A stretch of DNA of 60,000 bases, from the NCBI GenBank assembly GCA_037447655.1, contig JBBHKE010000775.1, positions 413,692-473,691 on the forward strand, written 5' to 3'. The DNA comes from Zygnema cylindricum (Eukaryota > Streptophyta > Zygnematophyceae > Zygnematales > Zygnemataceae). The notes below the pieces were generated by a model. That model was not told the DNA's origin, made no database searches, and saw only the letters and a list, made by a program, of their open reading frames with translations. Positions 10,661 to 20,399 of the stretch are shown here, piece by piece; the stretch's first letter is position 1, and each line of letters starts with the position of its first letter. The translations under genes were made by a program, and so were the position numbers.

Positions 10661-12180
10661 CCAAAGACATTCGAATGAATTTGTTGTAAAAGTTTCGTTG
10701 ACCGATGCTCACACTCCTTAGGAAATGGCAATCTGTGGATTTTGCCTAAAGCGCAACCATCGCAAGTTTTGACCGGCCCATCTGTGATTGATACACCGTC
10801 TATTTTTCTAGCAATGACCATTTTCCTCAAACTATCATAATTTACATGGCCTAATCTTTTGTGCCACAACTCATCTGAGTGCAAAACACCGGAGTACAAA
10901 ACATCATTCTCCTTGGTATTAGCCATATCCATGCAATACATTTTGCTACTATCTCTAGTACCTGTAACCGCAACCTTGCCATTTTTGCTAACAACTTGCC
11001 GACCATTTTTCAAATTAACCTCAAAGCCTTTGGTCTCTACCAACGACGTAGAAAACAGATTTTTCTTAAAGTCAGGCACAAATAAGACATTGTGAAGAGT
11101 CATTTCAATTGCTTTTCCTTCTACATCAACTAGTAAGGACACATCACCCACAGCACGAGTTTGGACACTCATTCCACAAGCATAATAAATATTTTTCTCC
11201 GGCGTTGCTTTCAGAGTTTTGAAGATGGCCTTGTTCCAGCACATGTGGGTTGACGCTCCTGTATCCATTATCCATCCGGGGTCCTTGGCGCCCTCCATAG
11301 CAGCCGCCATAGCGAATAGATTTGTATTGTCCTCCGTAGAAACCGTCAAAGTCTCGTCTTGGAGAGACGAAGAAGCCGAAAATAGTGCATTTCCACGAGG
11401 TGTAGTCCTCGTGAAGCCTTTGTAAAACTGGCTTTGTTGCCATCCCGACCGGTATAAACCTGTATCGTTAGCTTTTTTAAGCTTAGGACAAAATTTGTAT
11501 CCATGACCTCTCTTACTACAATAAAAGCATGCATTGTTAGATTGTCTATTTCCACCTTGATTAAAATGTCTGAACTGATTATACTGATTTCTTTGCTGAT
11601 TAAAATGTTCTTTTCTCTCAAAGTCTGAATTAAAAGCCTCTACTTGCTCAACATTGAGAATATTAGATGTAGCTTCCTCCTCTAGTAAAATAGCTTGTTG
11701 AACATCTTTAAAGTTTCCTCCTGCTAAAGCATTTTCTACAAACAAGACTTGTAGACCAGTACAGTAGTTCAGCATACTACCACCTGCATACTCATATCCA
11801 ATTATTTTGATAGCACTACTAATCCAATGATTCAAAGAAGTCTTTTGATGCATACGTTCTAAGTACTTCCATAGTACAGCAAATACTTGTAGACCAGTAT
11901 AGTAGTTCAGCATACTACCACCTGCATACTCATATCCAATTATTTTGATAGCACTACTAATCCAATGATTCAAAGAAGTCTTTTGATGCATACGTTCTAA
12001 GTACTTCCATAGTACAGCTGAACTTTTCAAATCAATATAAGTCATTACCATATCCGTAGTCAAAGATAACTTAATAATTCTCAAACACTCAAGGTTTTTT
12101 TCCTTCCATCAAGCCCATGATTCGGCACATGTTCCATTCACCACATCCATCACCTTCCTTAACTTGAAGTAGCTCTCCAT
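10585..12180 (-). pseudogene. gag-pol: Cop9 gag - protease - GAG-pre-integrase
   Basis: The gag start resembles UBN2-type copia gag (MESYFKLRKVMDVVNG from 12180, one stop near 12112), then an open frame from 12084. The zinc knuckle CFYCSKRGHGYKFC is at about 11500, the protease motif IMDTGASTHMCWNK at about 11255, and the GAG-pre-integrase blocks LWHKRLGHVNYDSL and CDGCALGKIHRLPF at about 10720-10865. An in-frame 46-residue tandem duplication (AVLWKYLERMHQKTSLNHW...) occupies 11747-12018. The gag N-terminus before 12180 is not recognisable. Confidence 0.85.
11747..12018 (-). repeat. 138-bp in-frame tandem duplication in Cop9 gag
   Basis: ACTTGTAGACCAGT starts at 11747 and again at 11885. The 134 bp 11747-11880 and 11885-12018 are nearly identical, with one C/T difference near the start. 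The 138-bp period keeps the reading frame, so gag carries the same 46 residues twice. The near identity implies a young duplication. Confidence 0.9.
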
Positions 12181-12794
12181 AATACTCCTCCAGCGGTAAT
12201 AGCCAAATCTAATAAATATCGGTAAGTAAGATTCATCCAGGTTATGATCCCACGCCCATGGCTACCTATACCGGATGTCTGACCCCTGGCGTAGCCCCAA
12301 CTTAAAATTTTAGCTTGTTTACAAATTCTTGAGCGTTGCGCAATACCCCGGTTAGATATTCCGGATCTACACCTGGCGCCTTCGGATCTGTAGGTTTAGA
12401 TCACCATATCCCCCCTGAAAGGGCGAAATGGCGAGGATTTAGGAGAGGGTGTCTATGTGGTTGTAACCGAAACATTTGGATTTGTTAGTTTTGATCGCTA
12501 GAACCCTCCGGAAGGGCAAATAGGCGGTGCTGCTGGAAAATGTCCCCTGGTGGAGGCTAACACAAGAGGTGGAGATGTTTCCTCCTTGGCGATAGGAACG
12601 AATCTCCCTTTGGTGTCACGATGGTCAAACCTCTTCCCTTTCTGAGGATCTTGCGATTCCTTTCGTCTAGTTCCTTCTCCTAGACAAGACCTATAAGTGG
12701 TGCGTCCCCTAAGCTGTCTGCTTGTAGAGACTTCTTATGAGAAAGATTGCAGCGGGTGGTGAGCTGGAGCCCTCCGAGGCCGGTCATGTACTCA
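12181..12794. other. Unassigned sequence between Cop9 and a hypothetical frame
   Basis: About 600 bp with no coding frame or repeat that I can place. It is more G+C rich than the flanking LTRs and holds phrases such as TCTGACCCCTGGCGTAGCCC. It may belong with the captured block that continues to 14472. Confidence 0.4.
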
Positions 12795-13415
12795 CTATGA
12801 AAAGCTACACTCGGAGGAACTGCTCAAAATTTCCACCATCTCTCCCACCAGTTCAACCACCCGAGCTCGATATGTTCGGGCCACTCTTTGAACCGACTCA
12901 TTCTTTACCTTCAACTCATGGAGATCATGAAGAGCAAGAATTTCTTTGCGACCAAGACAACGAGGGTCTGCCAACACCGGAAGTTCAATCGAAATTTTGG
13001 CCTTGGGAATCTTTGATCTAGTATGTAATCCAACCACCGGCAAGTGGCCAGTGACCGGCTCCCTATATGCCAACCTTTTTTGTCGTGAAGTGGGAGAAAC
13101 TTTCTTCCACTCCTCAACTTGGGCCCAAGCGGCCTCGGCCAATGAGGGGAATTGCTCAATTGTGAGGACGGGTCGAGGAGGAGGAACGATTTTCTCGGCT
13201 AGTTCCTTGAGTGGAGAATCAAACATGGAGGTCGCTTGGACCGATTCCTTGGGCCTATGAGAATACCCCCTTTCTACTATCCGTAGCCTCTCCTCCCCCC
13301 ATCGTAGATAGAAGCGAGAAAGATGGAAGGAAAATAAAAATGGAAACCCTAACTCCCTTCCACAAAGAGATATTCCAAAGTCCAAGCTCGTAACCCCTCT
13401 AATCCGAGTAGACAA
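12795..13415 (-). CDS. Hypothetical 206-codon open frame
   Basis: An uninterrupted minus-strand frame. The N-terminal third is probably not translated as such, because an in-frame alternative Met (SMFDSPLKELAEKI) fits better. The C-terminal part is Glu/Lys/Val-rich and looks helical (KNESVQRVARTYRARVVELV, VGEMVEIL). I do not recognise a family. It could be a gag-like fragment of an unidentified element or a captured exon, as it neighbours the duplicated gene-like block at 13480-14205. Confidence 0.3.
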   Translation of the reverse strand: MSTRIRGVTSLDFGISLCGRELGFPFLFSFHLSRFYLRWGEERLRIVERGYSHRPKESVQATSMFDSPLKELAEKIVPPPRPVLTIEQFPSLAEAAWAQVEEWKKVSPTSRQKRLAYREPVTGHLPVVGLHTRSKIPKAKISIELPVLADPRCLGRKEILALHDLHELKVKNESVQRVARTYRARVVELVGEMVEILSSSSECSFS

Positions 13416-13479
13416 GTTGCATTTTCAGTACTGTGCTTTACCACTGGAAGTATTAACAAATGCTCCATCATAACCCACT

Positions 13480-14205
13480 GTTCTAATCAAAAGGATCGAG
13501 CAGCCTGCTCCGGCAAAACTACACAGAAACCAAAAAGGACTACAAATGAAACCACAAATGAACTTCCACGTAGAAATATATAAAGAAATAGAGTTGGCCG
13601 TTTCAGGTTTAATAATATCACCTTGCCCCAAAAAAGAGAATATAAGATAGAATAAATGGAATGGCAAAGCAAGCTCTCATACCCCGGAAATTAACGATGA
13701 CAACAAGAAAAGCGAAGCCACTCCCAACGGTATCAAAAACAAGTAAGATCCTCCTTCACTCGGCGGTGTCCAGAACTCGAGACCGACTGGACTCTTCTCA
13801 ATTTCAAACAACAAACAATCAAAAATCACCAAAAAGAAAGATAGTGTCAACTACCTGCCCAATTATGATTTCCACAAAAGATATACAAAACCAAGATTGC
13901 AATAGAGTCACAACACATAAATCAAAGATTCTCCAACAGAAGGTTTGTTTTTTAAATTTTTGGAAGTTTTCTCAAGAGACAATACTAAAAAAGCAACCTG
14001 TTTCCTCTAGACCCAAGTGCCTTATACATTTGAGTTTGTCCAATTTCAAGTTTAAAAGGTCAATGCTACTCTGTTAGCCAATGAGCAGGAAGCAAGTGTT
14101 ATTGAACTGACATAACACTAAATAATCCGTACCGCACTTAGGACAACAAGTTGTGCTTCGGACTGCAGCTAGATCCGCGGCCCTAAGTCATAATTTGTTC
14201 CACTA
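13480..14205 (-). pseudogene. Unidentified gene-like block, copy 1 (intron-containing?)
   Basis: This block is a diverged copy of about 19640-20362 in the same orientation, with many small indels. Shared anchors include TTTAATAATATCACCTTG, CATACCCCGG and CTAGATCCGCGGCC. On the minus strand a GTATGAGAGC 5'-splice-like site after TTAATTTCCGG is conserved as GTATGTTAAG in copy 2, suggesting host exons and introns. Minus-strand MYKALG (both copies) also supports coding in that direction. I do not recognise the protein. Copy 1 has more stops than copy 2. Confidence 0.4.
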
Positions 14206-14472
14206 TTATAAGACAAAGTACTGAAAAGGACACGAGACCGCCAAACTTTGACCTGATGTATTTAATGGACCAAAAAACAGCTGAACCTGAACTGAATTCC
14301 TATTAACATCTAATAGCATAATCTAGATGATAATCTGAAAAGTTACGTGAAAATGAACAATGTACCCACCACGAGGGCTAGTGGCAACAGATTCTTTATA
14401 ACGGAATTGCAATCATTGAGGGGAAATAAGTTGGTCATCCGGCCTTCGTTCGGCACGAAATAAAGTGTGTTT
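14206..14472. other. Unassigned sequence before the Cop1 3' LTR
   Basis: No coding frame, repeat or polypurine tract is visible here. The normal L1 polypurine tract (AATAATGGGAG) should precede position 14473 and is absent. This shows that the Cop1 internal 3' end was lost. Confidence 0.5.
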
Positions 14473-14706
14473 TGTTGAAAAAGGTATTTTGTAGTCTCTC
14501 TTGTGACCTTACTGTAGCCCTCATACTTGTCGTAGTCACTCAGGAACTGCAGGCAGCCATGGCTGCCTCTAGCAGCTAAAGAGACAGGAAGATCACTGAT
14601 ATTGTCTTTGCAAAAATATAGTCTGCCAGATGTAGGAATTGATCCAAGGACCTCTTGATGACCGCCGTACGGACTAGCCATGCGCCTTATCCAATAGGTC
14701 TTGGAG
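14473..14706 (-). promoter_or_regulatory. Antisense tRNA-like Pol III-type unit in Cop1 3' LTR
   Basis: Minus-strand order: D-arm/A-box-like ATTGGATAAGGCGC (about 14682-14695), CGTACGG anticodon-region text, B-box-like GGATCAATTCC (14636-14646), GGCAGCCATGGCTGCC palindrome, loop GTGACTACGACAAGT (about 14527-14541) and CCTTTTTCAACA at the LTR edge. The D-arm text matches that of eukaryotic tRNA-Arg as I remember it (ATGGATAAGGCG). Confidence 0.6.
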
Positions 14707-15418
14707 GAGTGATTCACATATATGACGCGATATTTATCTAAAGACCTACGGCGCCAGATATTCCCTTTAACCAGATTACGCGACATACCGGTTCGCACGA
14801 AATCAGACCGCACAAAATATCCGAATCGACATGTAATTTCGACGGACGAAATCAGATGTCCGGATCTGATCGAACGACTCACAGTGGAGCCGGAATGCCG
14901 AAACAGAAGGTTGGCGGTTTGCGGACCAGATGTCGGCGGATGACACGTGGCAACATATGGTTGGGCAGCGGATACAGCGGGAGGAGCAACTACGGCTCCA
15001 GAACTGACACGCGTCAGCGAACCGGCCATGCCGTACTATGGCCGTACAAGAAGTACAGCGGTACTTGTACCTTCTTGTACTTTACAGTCATATGATTGGT
15101 CTAGTACCTTAGTAATAGGTTTAAAGAGGTAGCTTAGGACTTAGAATATTTTTGGTTTTTCAGCCTCTCTCCTAGAGTGCACTTGTATTTATGGACCAAC
15201 TTTGGTCAGCCATAACTTAATGCTCGAGTGAGCAAATTCAGCGATTCTTTTTACAGCGGACTCAAGGGAGTCAAGGCTACACAGGGTTGTAGTCGGTCAG
15301 AGTTTTTTGCGTCCCAGGGTAGGACTTATTCACTGTCAAAGTCAAAAGTGCATATACTATCCTAGAGGCTTCACATAAGCTAGACATTCTGTGTACCAAT
15401 GGAGGTCACAGAATTACA
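14473..15418 (+). repeat. Cop1 3' LTR (L1)
   Basis: The 946-bp LTR ends GAATTACA and is followed by the target duplication TGGAA. It contains a perfect 10-bp inverted repeat GTACAAGAAG (15044-15053) / CTTCTTGTAC (15071-15080). A G-box TGACACGTGGC is at about 14941 and an inverted CCAAT at about 15090. It differs from the 5' LTR by a few per cent, so the insertion is not very recent. Confidence 0.9.
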
Positions 15419-15815
15419 TGGAAGTGTTACGTCCAAGGGAAGCGGATCCATGTAGTTACAGACCACCATGCGTTAGAGTATCTACAAACACAGCCTAAGC
15501 TATCCAAGAAACAAGTTAGATGAATGACTTTTCTATAAACCTTTGGACAGGAGTTATCCATAGAATACAAGCCGGGGAAGACAGATCCGGCGGATGCTCC
15601 TAGGTGTTGCTTCGCCAACAGCGGAGCAGGTTTCACAACCAACGCAATATCGCAAGGATGAGGGTGCGATTACGGGTACTAGTTGTTGTGATTTGAAAGC
15701 TTTAGTACTCAGTAAATAGGTCAGTGAGAGAGGGATTAGTACTTAAAATCTTTTTTAGTGTAAACACTACAATATTGACCCCTAATAGTGTTACACTAGT
15801 ATAAGGACAATAGAG
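15419..15815 (+). pseudogene. pol: Gyp1 RNase H C-terminal end (continuation)
   Basis: The sequence resumes Gyp1 directly after the Cop1 target duplication. Frames read RIHVVTDHHALEYLQTQPKL and, further on, LSIEYKPGKTDPADAL, both standard blocks at the end of gypsy RNase H. Stops and frame changes are present. Coding resemblance fades after about 15660, and the segment ends where another L1 LTR inserted at 15816. Confidence 0.85.
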
Positions 15816-16952
15816 TGTTGAAAAAGGTATTTTATAGTCTTGTTTTTTTTTGTCTTCCAGTTGCCCTCATACTTGTCGTTGTCACTGAGGACTTACAAGC
15901 AGCCATGGCTACCCCATGCAGGGCAAGGAGGCAGAGCAAAAGTTTTAGTTATGCAAAAGTAGGGCGAACACTAGTGTGATTTGATATGGTGACCTCCAGA
16001 TAAGTGCCATATGGCGTAGCCGATAGCCTTATCCGGTAGGTCTTGATGAAACATTATACACATTGGGTTTGATAAAAATTTATAACGTAACACGTCCGCA
16101 TATTTCATTTAACATATTACGGGACGAAGTGAACATGAAAAGTGTGGGACGCACGAAATAAAGTACCGTACGAAAAGACATCGAATTTCGACGAACGAAA
16201 TTGAAAGTCGTTCGCGATCGACGACTCGCGGAGAAGCCGGAATTCCAGAGTGGTTTTTGGCGGTTTGCTGAGCATATGTCGGCTGGTGACACGTGGCGAG
16301 GGATGATTGAACAGCGGGTATCGCGGAGGGATCAACTTCGGTTCACGAGCTAACACGCGTCAGCAGAGCGGCCATGCCGTACTATGGTCGTACAAGAAGT
16401 ATAGCGGTACCTATACCTTCTTATACCTTACAATGTTTTTATTGGATAGGTACACTAGCATTTGGCTTAGAGAGGTAGTTTAGGACTTAGAATATTTCTT
16501 GGATTTTAGCCTCTCTCCTAAAGAGCACTTGTATATATAGGCCAACTTTGGCTAGCCATAACTTAATGCTCGGGTGAGCAATTTCAGTGAATCTTTTTGT
16601 TGCGGACTCAAGGGAGTCCAAGCTACACAAGAGTGTCGTCGGTTAGAGTTTTTGCGTCCCAAGGCGGGACTTATTCTATGCCAAATTCAAAAGTGTAAAT
16701 ACTATCCTAGAGGCTTCACATAAGCTGGATATTCTATGTACCAATGGAGGTCATATAATTACACGTTTTAAGCCCACCCTCTAACGTGCCCATTTTCATT
16801 GAAAAAGGGTTTATTTATTAGGAAACCATGATGAGGGGTGCATTGTTTAAAAAAAGGCTATGGGGCATTCTGAGTGGTTGTGTGCGTTGACCATCTACAA
16901 AATTGGGAGTTCCACCAGGGTTTGGAGGATCTCGGTTCACAAGAGGATCTGC
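15816..16952 (+). mobile_element. Cop2: truncated L1 copia (5' LTR plus gag start)
   Basis: The LTR runs 15816-16763 (948 bp). It is clearly more diverged than the Cop1 LTRs and is followed by a decayed primer site, CGTTTTAAGCCCACCC. The gag start ATGGAGGTCATA is at 16744, in the LTR. Gag resemblance continues to about 16952 with stops and then ends abruptly 11 bp before an L5 LTR. The LTR carries a degraded antisense tRNA-like unit (minus-strand CCTACCGGATAAGGC near 16040). Confidence 0.8.
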
Positions 16953-16963
16953 CGAACCATAAG

Positions 16964-17804
16964 TGTTGTTCTGAGACAACTGCTGGCATTGAAGATGAAG
17001 AAGATGTAGCAGTAGCCATCATAGAACAAATCAAGAAAAGAAGCTTCCACAAATACCGATGGCTGAACAACAACTTTGACAAACTATAACTTTCAGAAAA
17101 ATGCTTCAATGGTCCTATAAATTTACAACAGTTAAGATAACATACAAAGGAACACACACAAAATTTCAATCAATTCCGCTCACAGATCTTTGAGATATGT
17201 AGAAATGAAATTACATAAAACTGAGTGTACAGTTTTCATATCATTTGTTCCTAATGAATCAAATTCACTAAGTCCTACTTCTATACACCGAAACTACACT
17301 AAGCTGTACGGAGGCATTACAGCCGTACATATAACATTCTAACACAACAAATACTGTGAGTATGCTTGTGTTTTGAAGGTATGTCATAAACCAAATTTAT
17401 AACACTAAACAACTAATTCACTACAAACAAAATTCTATTTTACCAAATATTTACACCGAAATTCAGACAACGTAAAGTGATAGTGATCTAGTCACGCCTC
17501 GTTAGTATTTGTTGGCAGCGGCTATCGGCCGTCCGATTAGAGGATTTGGCACCGTAGAACTGACTTCACGAAGTCCCCTGGCCCTGCCGAATTTCCGTAT
17601 GTCCACGAAGGACATACTCACGCATTTCTCTCAAGTGACGACGCGTGTCCCAAATGTGAATGAATCGTGAACTCCCAACTTCACTGTCACACTAATTTTG
17701 GTAAGTACTGAACCGAACTTAACCAAAAATAGTTTAAGTCCTGAACAACTCTCTCTCCCTCACAGCTGAGGCATAGAGAGGACTAAAGCTTTCTAAAAAC
17801 AACA
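16964..17804 (-). repeat. L5-type LTR (minus orientation)
   Basis: Bounded by TGTTGTTCTGAGACAAC and ...CTAAAAACAACA on the plus strand (841 bp). The end shares blocks with 1-183. No matching 5-bp target duplication was found (ATAAG against CCCTA). The right neighbour CCCTAAACC could be the complement of a polypurine tract (GGTTTAGGG). This would make the LTR the 3' LTR of an element whose internal part is the satellite that follows. Confidence 0.65.
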
Positions 17805-18716
17805 CCCTAAACCGTGTTTCTACCAAAAATTGGCGATTATGCTATTAAAGATATTTGTAACAAACAACGTTAATCGTTCGCGCTCATAAAAAGAGCTAAA
17901 ATCAACTTCTAACCGTGTTTGTAACACAAATTTTTGTTTGCGGTAACAACAATGGTGGTAACAAATACTATTTATTGTTATCCCTCGCAGAAATAGTTAT
18001 ATAAACTCTCAACCATGTTTATAACTCAAATTTGTGTTTGCACTAACAATAATTTCTTGTAATCAAAATCGTTTATTATTACACTCACAAACACACAGTA
18101 AAAAAAAACCCTAAACTATGTTTGCAACACAAATTTGTGTTAGCGTTAACAACAAAAGTATTAACGAACAAATTTAATTGTTAACGCACACAAAGTGAGT
18201 TAAAAAAAAACATAAACCGTGTTTTTAACATAAATTTGGGTTTGCGCTAACAAAGATTTGTTATAAACAATGTTTATTGTTTGCACTCACTAAAGGAGGT
18301 GAAATAAACCCCATACCGTGTTTGTAACACAGTTTTTTGTTTGTGGTAACAACAAATGTGACAACACACACTTTTTATCGTTAGCTCTAAAAAAAATAGT
18401 TAAAACAAACACACAACCATGTTTATAACTCAAATTTGTGTTTGGGCTAACAATAATTTCTTGTAACAAACAACGTTTTTTATTACGTTGACAAAAACTT
18501 TTAAAAAAAAACCCTAAACTATGTTTGCAACACAAATTTATGTTTGCATTAACAAAAAAAATATTAATGATCAAATTTTATTGTTAATGCACACAAAGAG
18601 AGTTAAAAAGCCCTTAACCATGTTTATAACACAAATTTGGGTTTGCGCTAACAAAGATATTTGTAACAAACAACGTTTATTGTTCGCGCTCACAAAAATA
18701 TTGATTCATTATGTTT
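17805..18716. repeat. Satellite array, about 101-bp monomer, four-monomer higher-order repeat
   Basis: Nine monomers start near 17810, 17911, 18011, 18113, 18215, 18314, 18415, 18516 and 18616, each opening with AACC(G/A)TGTTT or AACTATGTTT. Monomers 1, 5 and 9 resemble each other (AAAGATATTTGTAACAAACA). So do 2 and 6 (TTTTTGTTTG, GGTAACAACAA), 3 and 7 (CTAACAATAATTTCTTGTAA) and 4 and 8 (AACTATGTTTGCAACACAAA). This gives a 404-bp higher-order unit. Each monomer also contains two related halves. Confidence 0.85.
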
Positions 18717-19192
18717 AAACTAAAATTTAATAAAATCCTTAAAAAATCATTTGCCTTCTCTTTGACTCATTCTCAAGTTAACTTTCTTCTCCTTGCCAAC
18801 TTTCATGTGAGGTCTTACAAGTGAGAAAATAATCATAGGTTGATATGGTAAGAAATGATACTGAGTACCTCCAATCGCCAAAAGGGCACCGATGGGGGCC
18901 CAGGAGGGCGCCGGATTGGCGCCGCGCCAAGCCGGCGCCGGTCTAGCGCCAATAGGACGCCAAATTCATTGACGGCAAACAAAGTTACTTTGGGCGTTTA
19001 GTTGGTTCACAATTTTGTCTTGGTCTAATTAGGTAGATTTGGTTTTGTCGGTTCAAATAAATTTCGTTTCTTTGTACGTTGTCAAGTGAACGCAACCAAA
19101 AAAGCTATGGTCGGTCTTGTAGAATGTTGAGGTATTGCCACTAAAACTTTTCAACTTAAGGATGTTTATATTACTTTTGAATGCGAAAGTAC
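18717..19192. other. Unassigned intergenic sequence with a GGCGCC-rich island
   Basis: No gene seen. At about 18890-18965 there is a short G+C-rich stretch with repeated GGCGCC palindromes (GGCGCCGGATTGGCGCCGCG). It contrasts with the AT-rich satellite on its left. Confidence 0.5.
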
Positions 19193-20362
19193 TTAGTATT
19201 TTTTTTGAGGCTTAGAATGGAGTGAAGTGAGGAGACCTTTGTACTTTGAAGTTTTATTAATATACTGAGTCATTGGAGGTGTACTTTGTGGTGTATCTAT
19301 AATGAACTTGCGTGTATTACATCTTTGTCGAGCTTGCCCGAGAAACACAAGGGAAGGGCCCGCTGCCCGGAATGGCCGGTCTCCGCGTCTTGCAAAGAAC
19401 CCACCAATGCTAATGCTTCCCATAGTAATGATAATGCCCACTGCTGACCCCATCCCTCCAAATAGGCATGCATGCACAGGTAGGGAATAGGGATGAGTGT
19501 ATGGGAAGGCGAAAAGATATCCCCTCCCCCTTACTTTCCCCATTAAGCCGGGGAAAGGGGTTGGGTTCTCGGTAATCGGGTTGGTGCCCCAATACTTATC
19601 CCACAGGAAGTCTATAGCATTCGTTCCCTCAAAACCCACTGTTTCGATGCCAGGAAATTGCAGTTTTACTCCGGGAGGTCCCCGCCAAAGCAAAAGAGAC
19701 TACAAGTGAAGACACAAATGCACTACCACGTGGACATATAAAAATAAATAGGAATGGCTGTTTCAGATTTAACAATATCACCTTGACCACAGAAATAAAA
19801 TGTAAGATGGAAGATATAAAAGATGGCGAAGCAAGCTTAACATACCCCGGCAATTTACGATGACAATGGGAGAAAGGCGAAATCTCTCCTGATGGCAGTG
19901 TGAATAGGTATGGTACTCCTTCAACCCTCGGTGTCCGCAGCTCAGAACCGACTAGACCCTTCTCAGTTTCAAGCAGCGAAAGATCCAAAATCACCCAAAG
20001 GGACGGTAGTGCCAACCACCAGCCCGAAATATGATTCCCAAAATGGACAAATCCAAAACAGAGATGGCAATAGAGTCAAACAACACAAAGATTCTCCAAA
20101 AGATGGTTTGTTGGAATTTCTGAGGGTTTTCCCAGGAGACAGTACTGAAAAGCATGTCTCCTTCGGCCCCAAGCGCCTTATACATCAAAGTTTGTCCAAA
20201 ATCAGGTCCAAAAGTCAAACCTACGCTATTAGCCAATGAGCGGCCAGCAACAGCAATCAAACTGACATAAGACAAAATAATGTGTACTACTCTTGGGGCA
20301 AAAAGTTGGACCTCTGACCACGGCTAGATCCGCGGCCGGAAGTTATTATTTCTTCCACAGTT
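19193..20362 (-). pseudogene. Unidentified gene-like block, copy 2 (likely exon/intron structure)
   Basis: The minus-strand frames read, from the right: GRSLANSVGLTFGPDFGQTL, then MYKALGAEGDML (about 20150-20275), then LHFISVVKVILLN, then VGFEGTNAIDFLWDKYWGTN (about 19560-19630). They finish with a hydrophobic GSAVGIIITMGSISIGGFF (about 19390-19445). A GGGAAA|GTAAGGGG splice-donor-like site follows GLMGK near 19540. The pieces suggest a membrane protein gene with introns. I do not recognise the family. The right 720 bp are duplicated at 13480-14205. It could be a host gene fragment or transposon-captured sequence. Confidence 0.4.
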
Positions 20363-20399
20363 TTTAAGCGTCTCCATTCTCTCCCTTTCTTCTTTGGCA

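Larger units (their letters stand above)
7208..12180 (-). mobile_element. Cop9: minus-strand L5-family Ty1/copia element lacking its 5' LTR
   Basis: The element reads on the minus strand: gag (about 12180-11450), protease, integrase, RT, RNase H (to about 8249), 3' untranslated region (7955-8248), polypurine tract CTTTAAGGGAG (complement of 7955-7965) and 3' LTR (7208-7954). No 5' LTR or primer site is visible upstream of gag. The right-hand sequence after about 12190 is unrelated. Its families of LTR and pol are distinct from Cop1-Cop8. Confidence 0.8.
3322..15418 (+). mobile_element. Cop1: L1-family Ty1/copia element with internal replacement
   Basis: Both LTRs are present (3322-4269 and 14473-15418). 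They are flanked by the 5-bp target duplication TGGAA (3317-3321 and 15419-15423), which sits inside the RNase H frame of Gyp1. The internal part holds gag, protease, integrase and the first few codons of RT up to 7207. From 7208 the element is occupied by a minus-strand copia (Cop9) and then by unidentified sequence. The end of RT, RNase H and the polypurine tract are missing before the 3' LTR. An insertion followed by a deletion or recombination explains this best. Confidence 0.85.

Noticed and set aside
17805-18716. CRISPR array or telomere (CCCTAAA motifs)
   Set aside because: Repeats are tandem without unique spacers, and CCCTAAAC occurs about once per several hundred bases, not in telomeric tandem form.
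19193-19693. A photosystem or other organellar membrane-protein gene
   Set aside because: Hydrophobic and Trp/Gly-rich phrases suggested this, but no motif matched a family I can name. It is left as unidentified.
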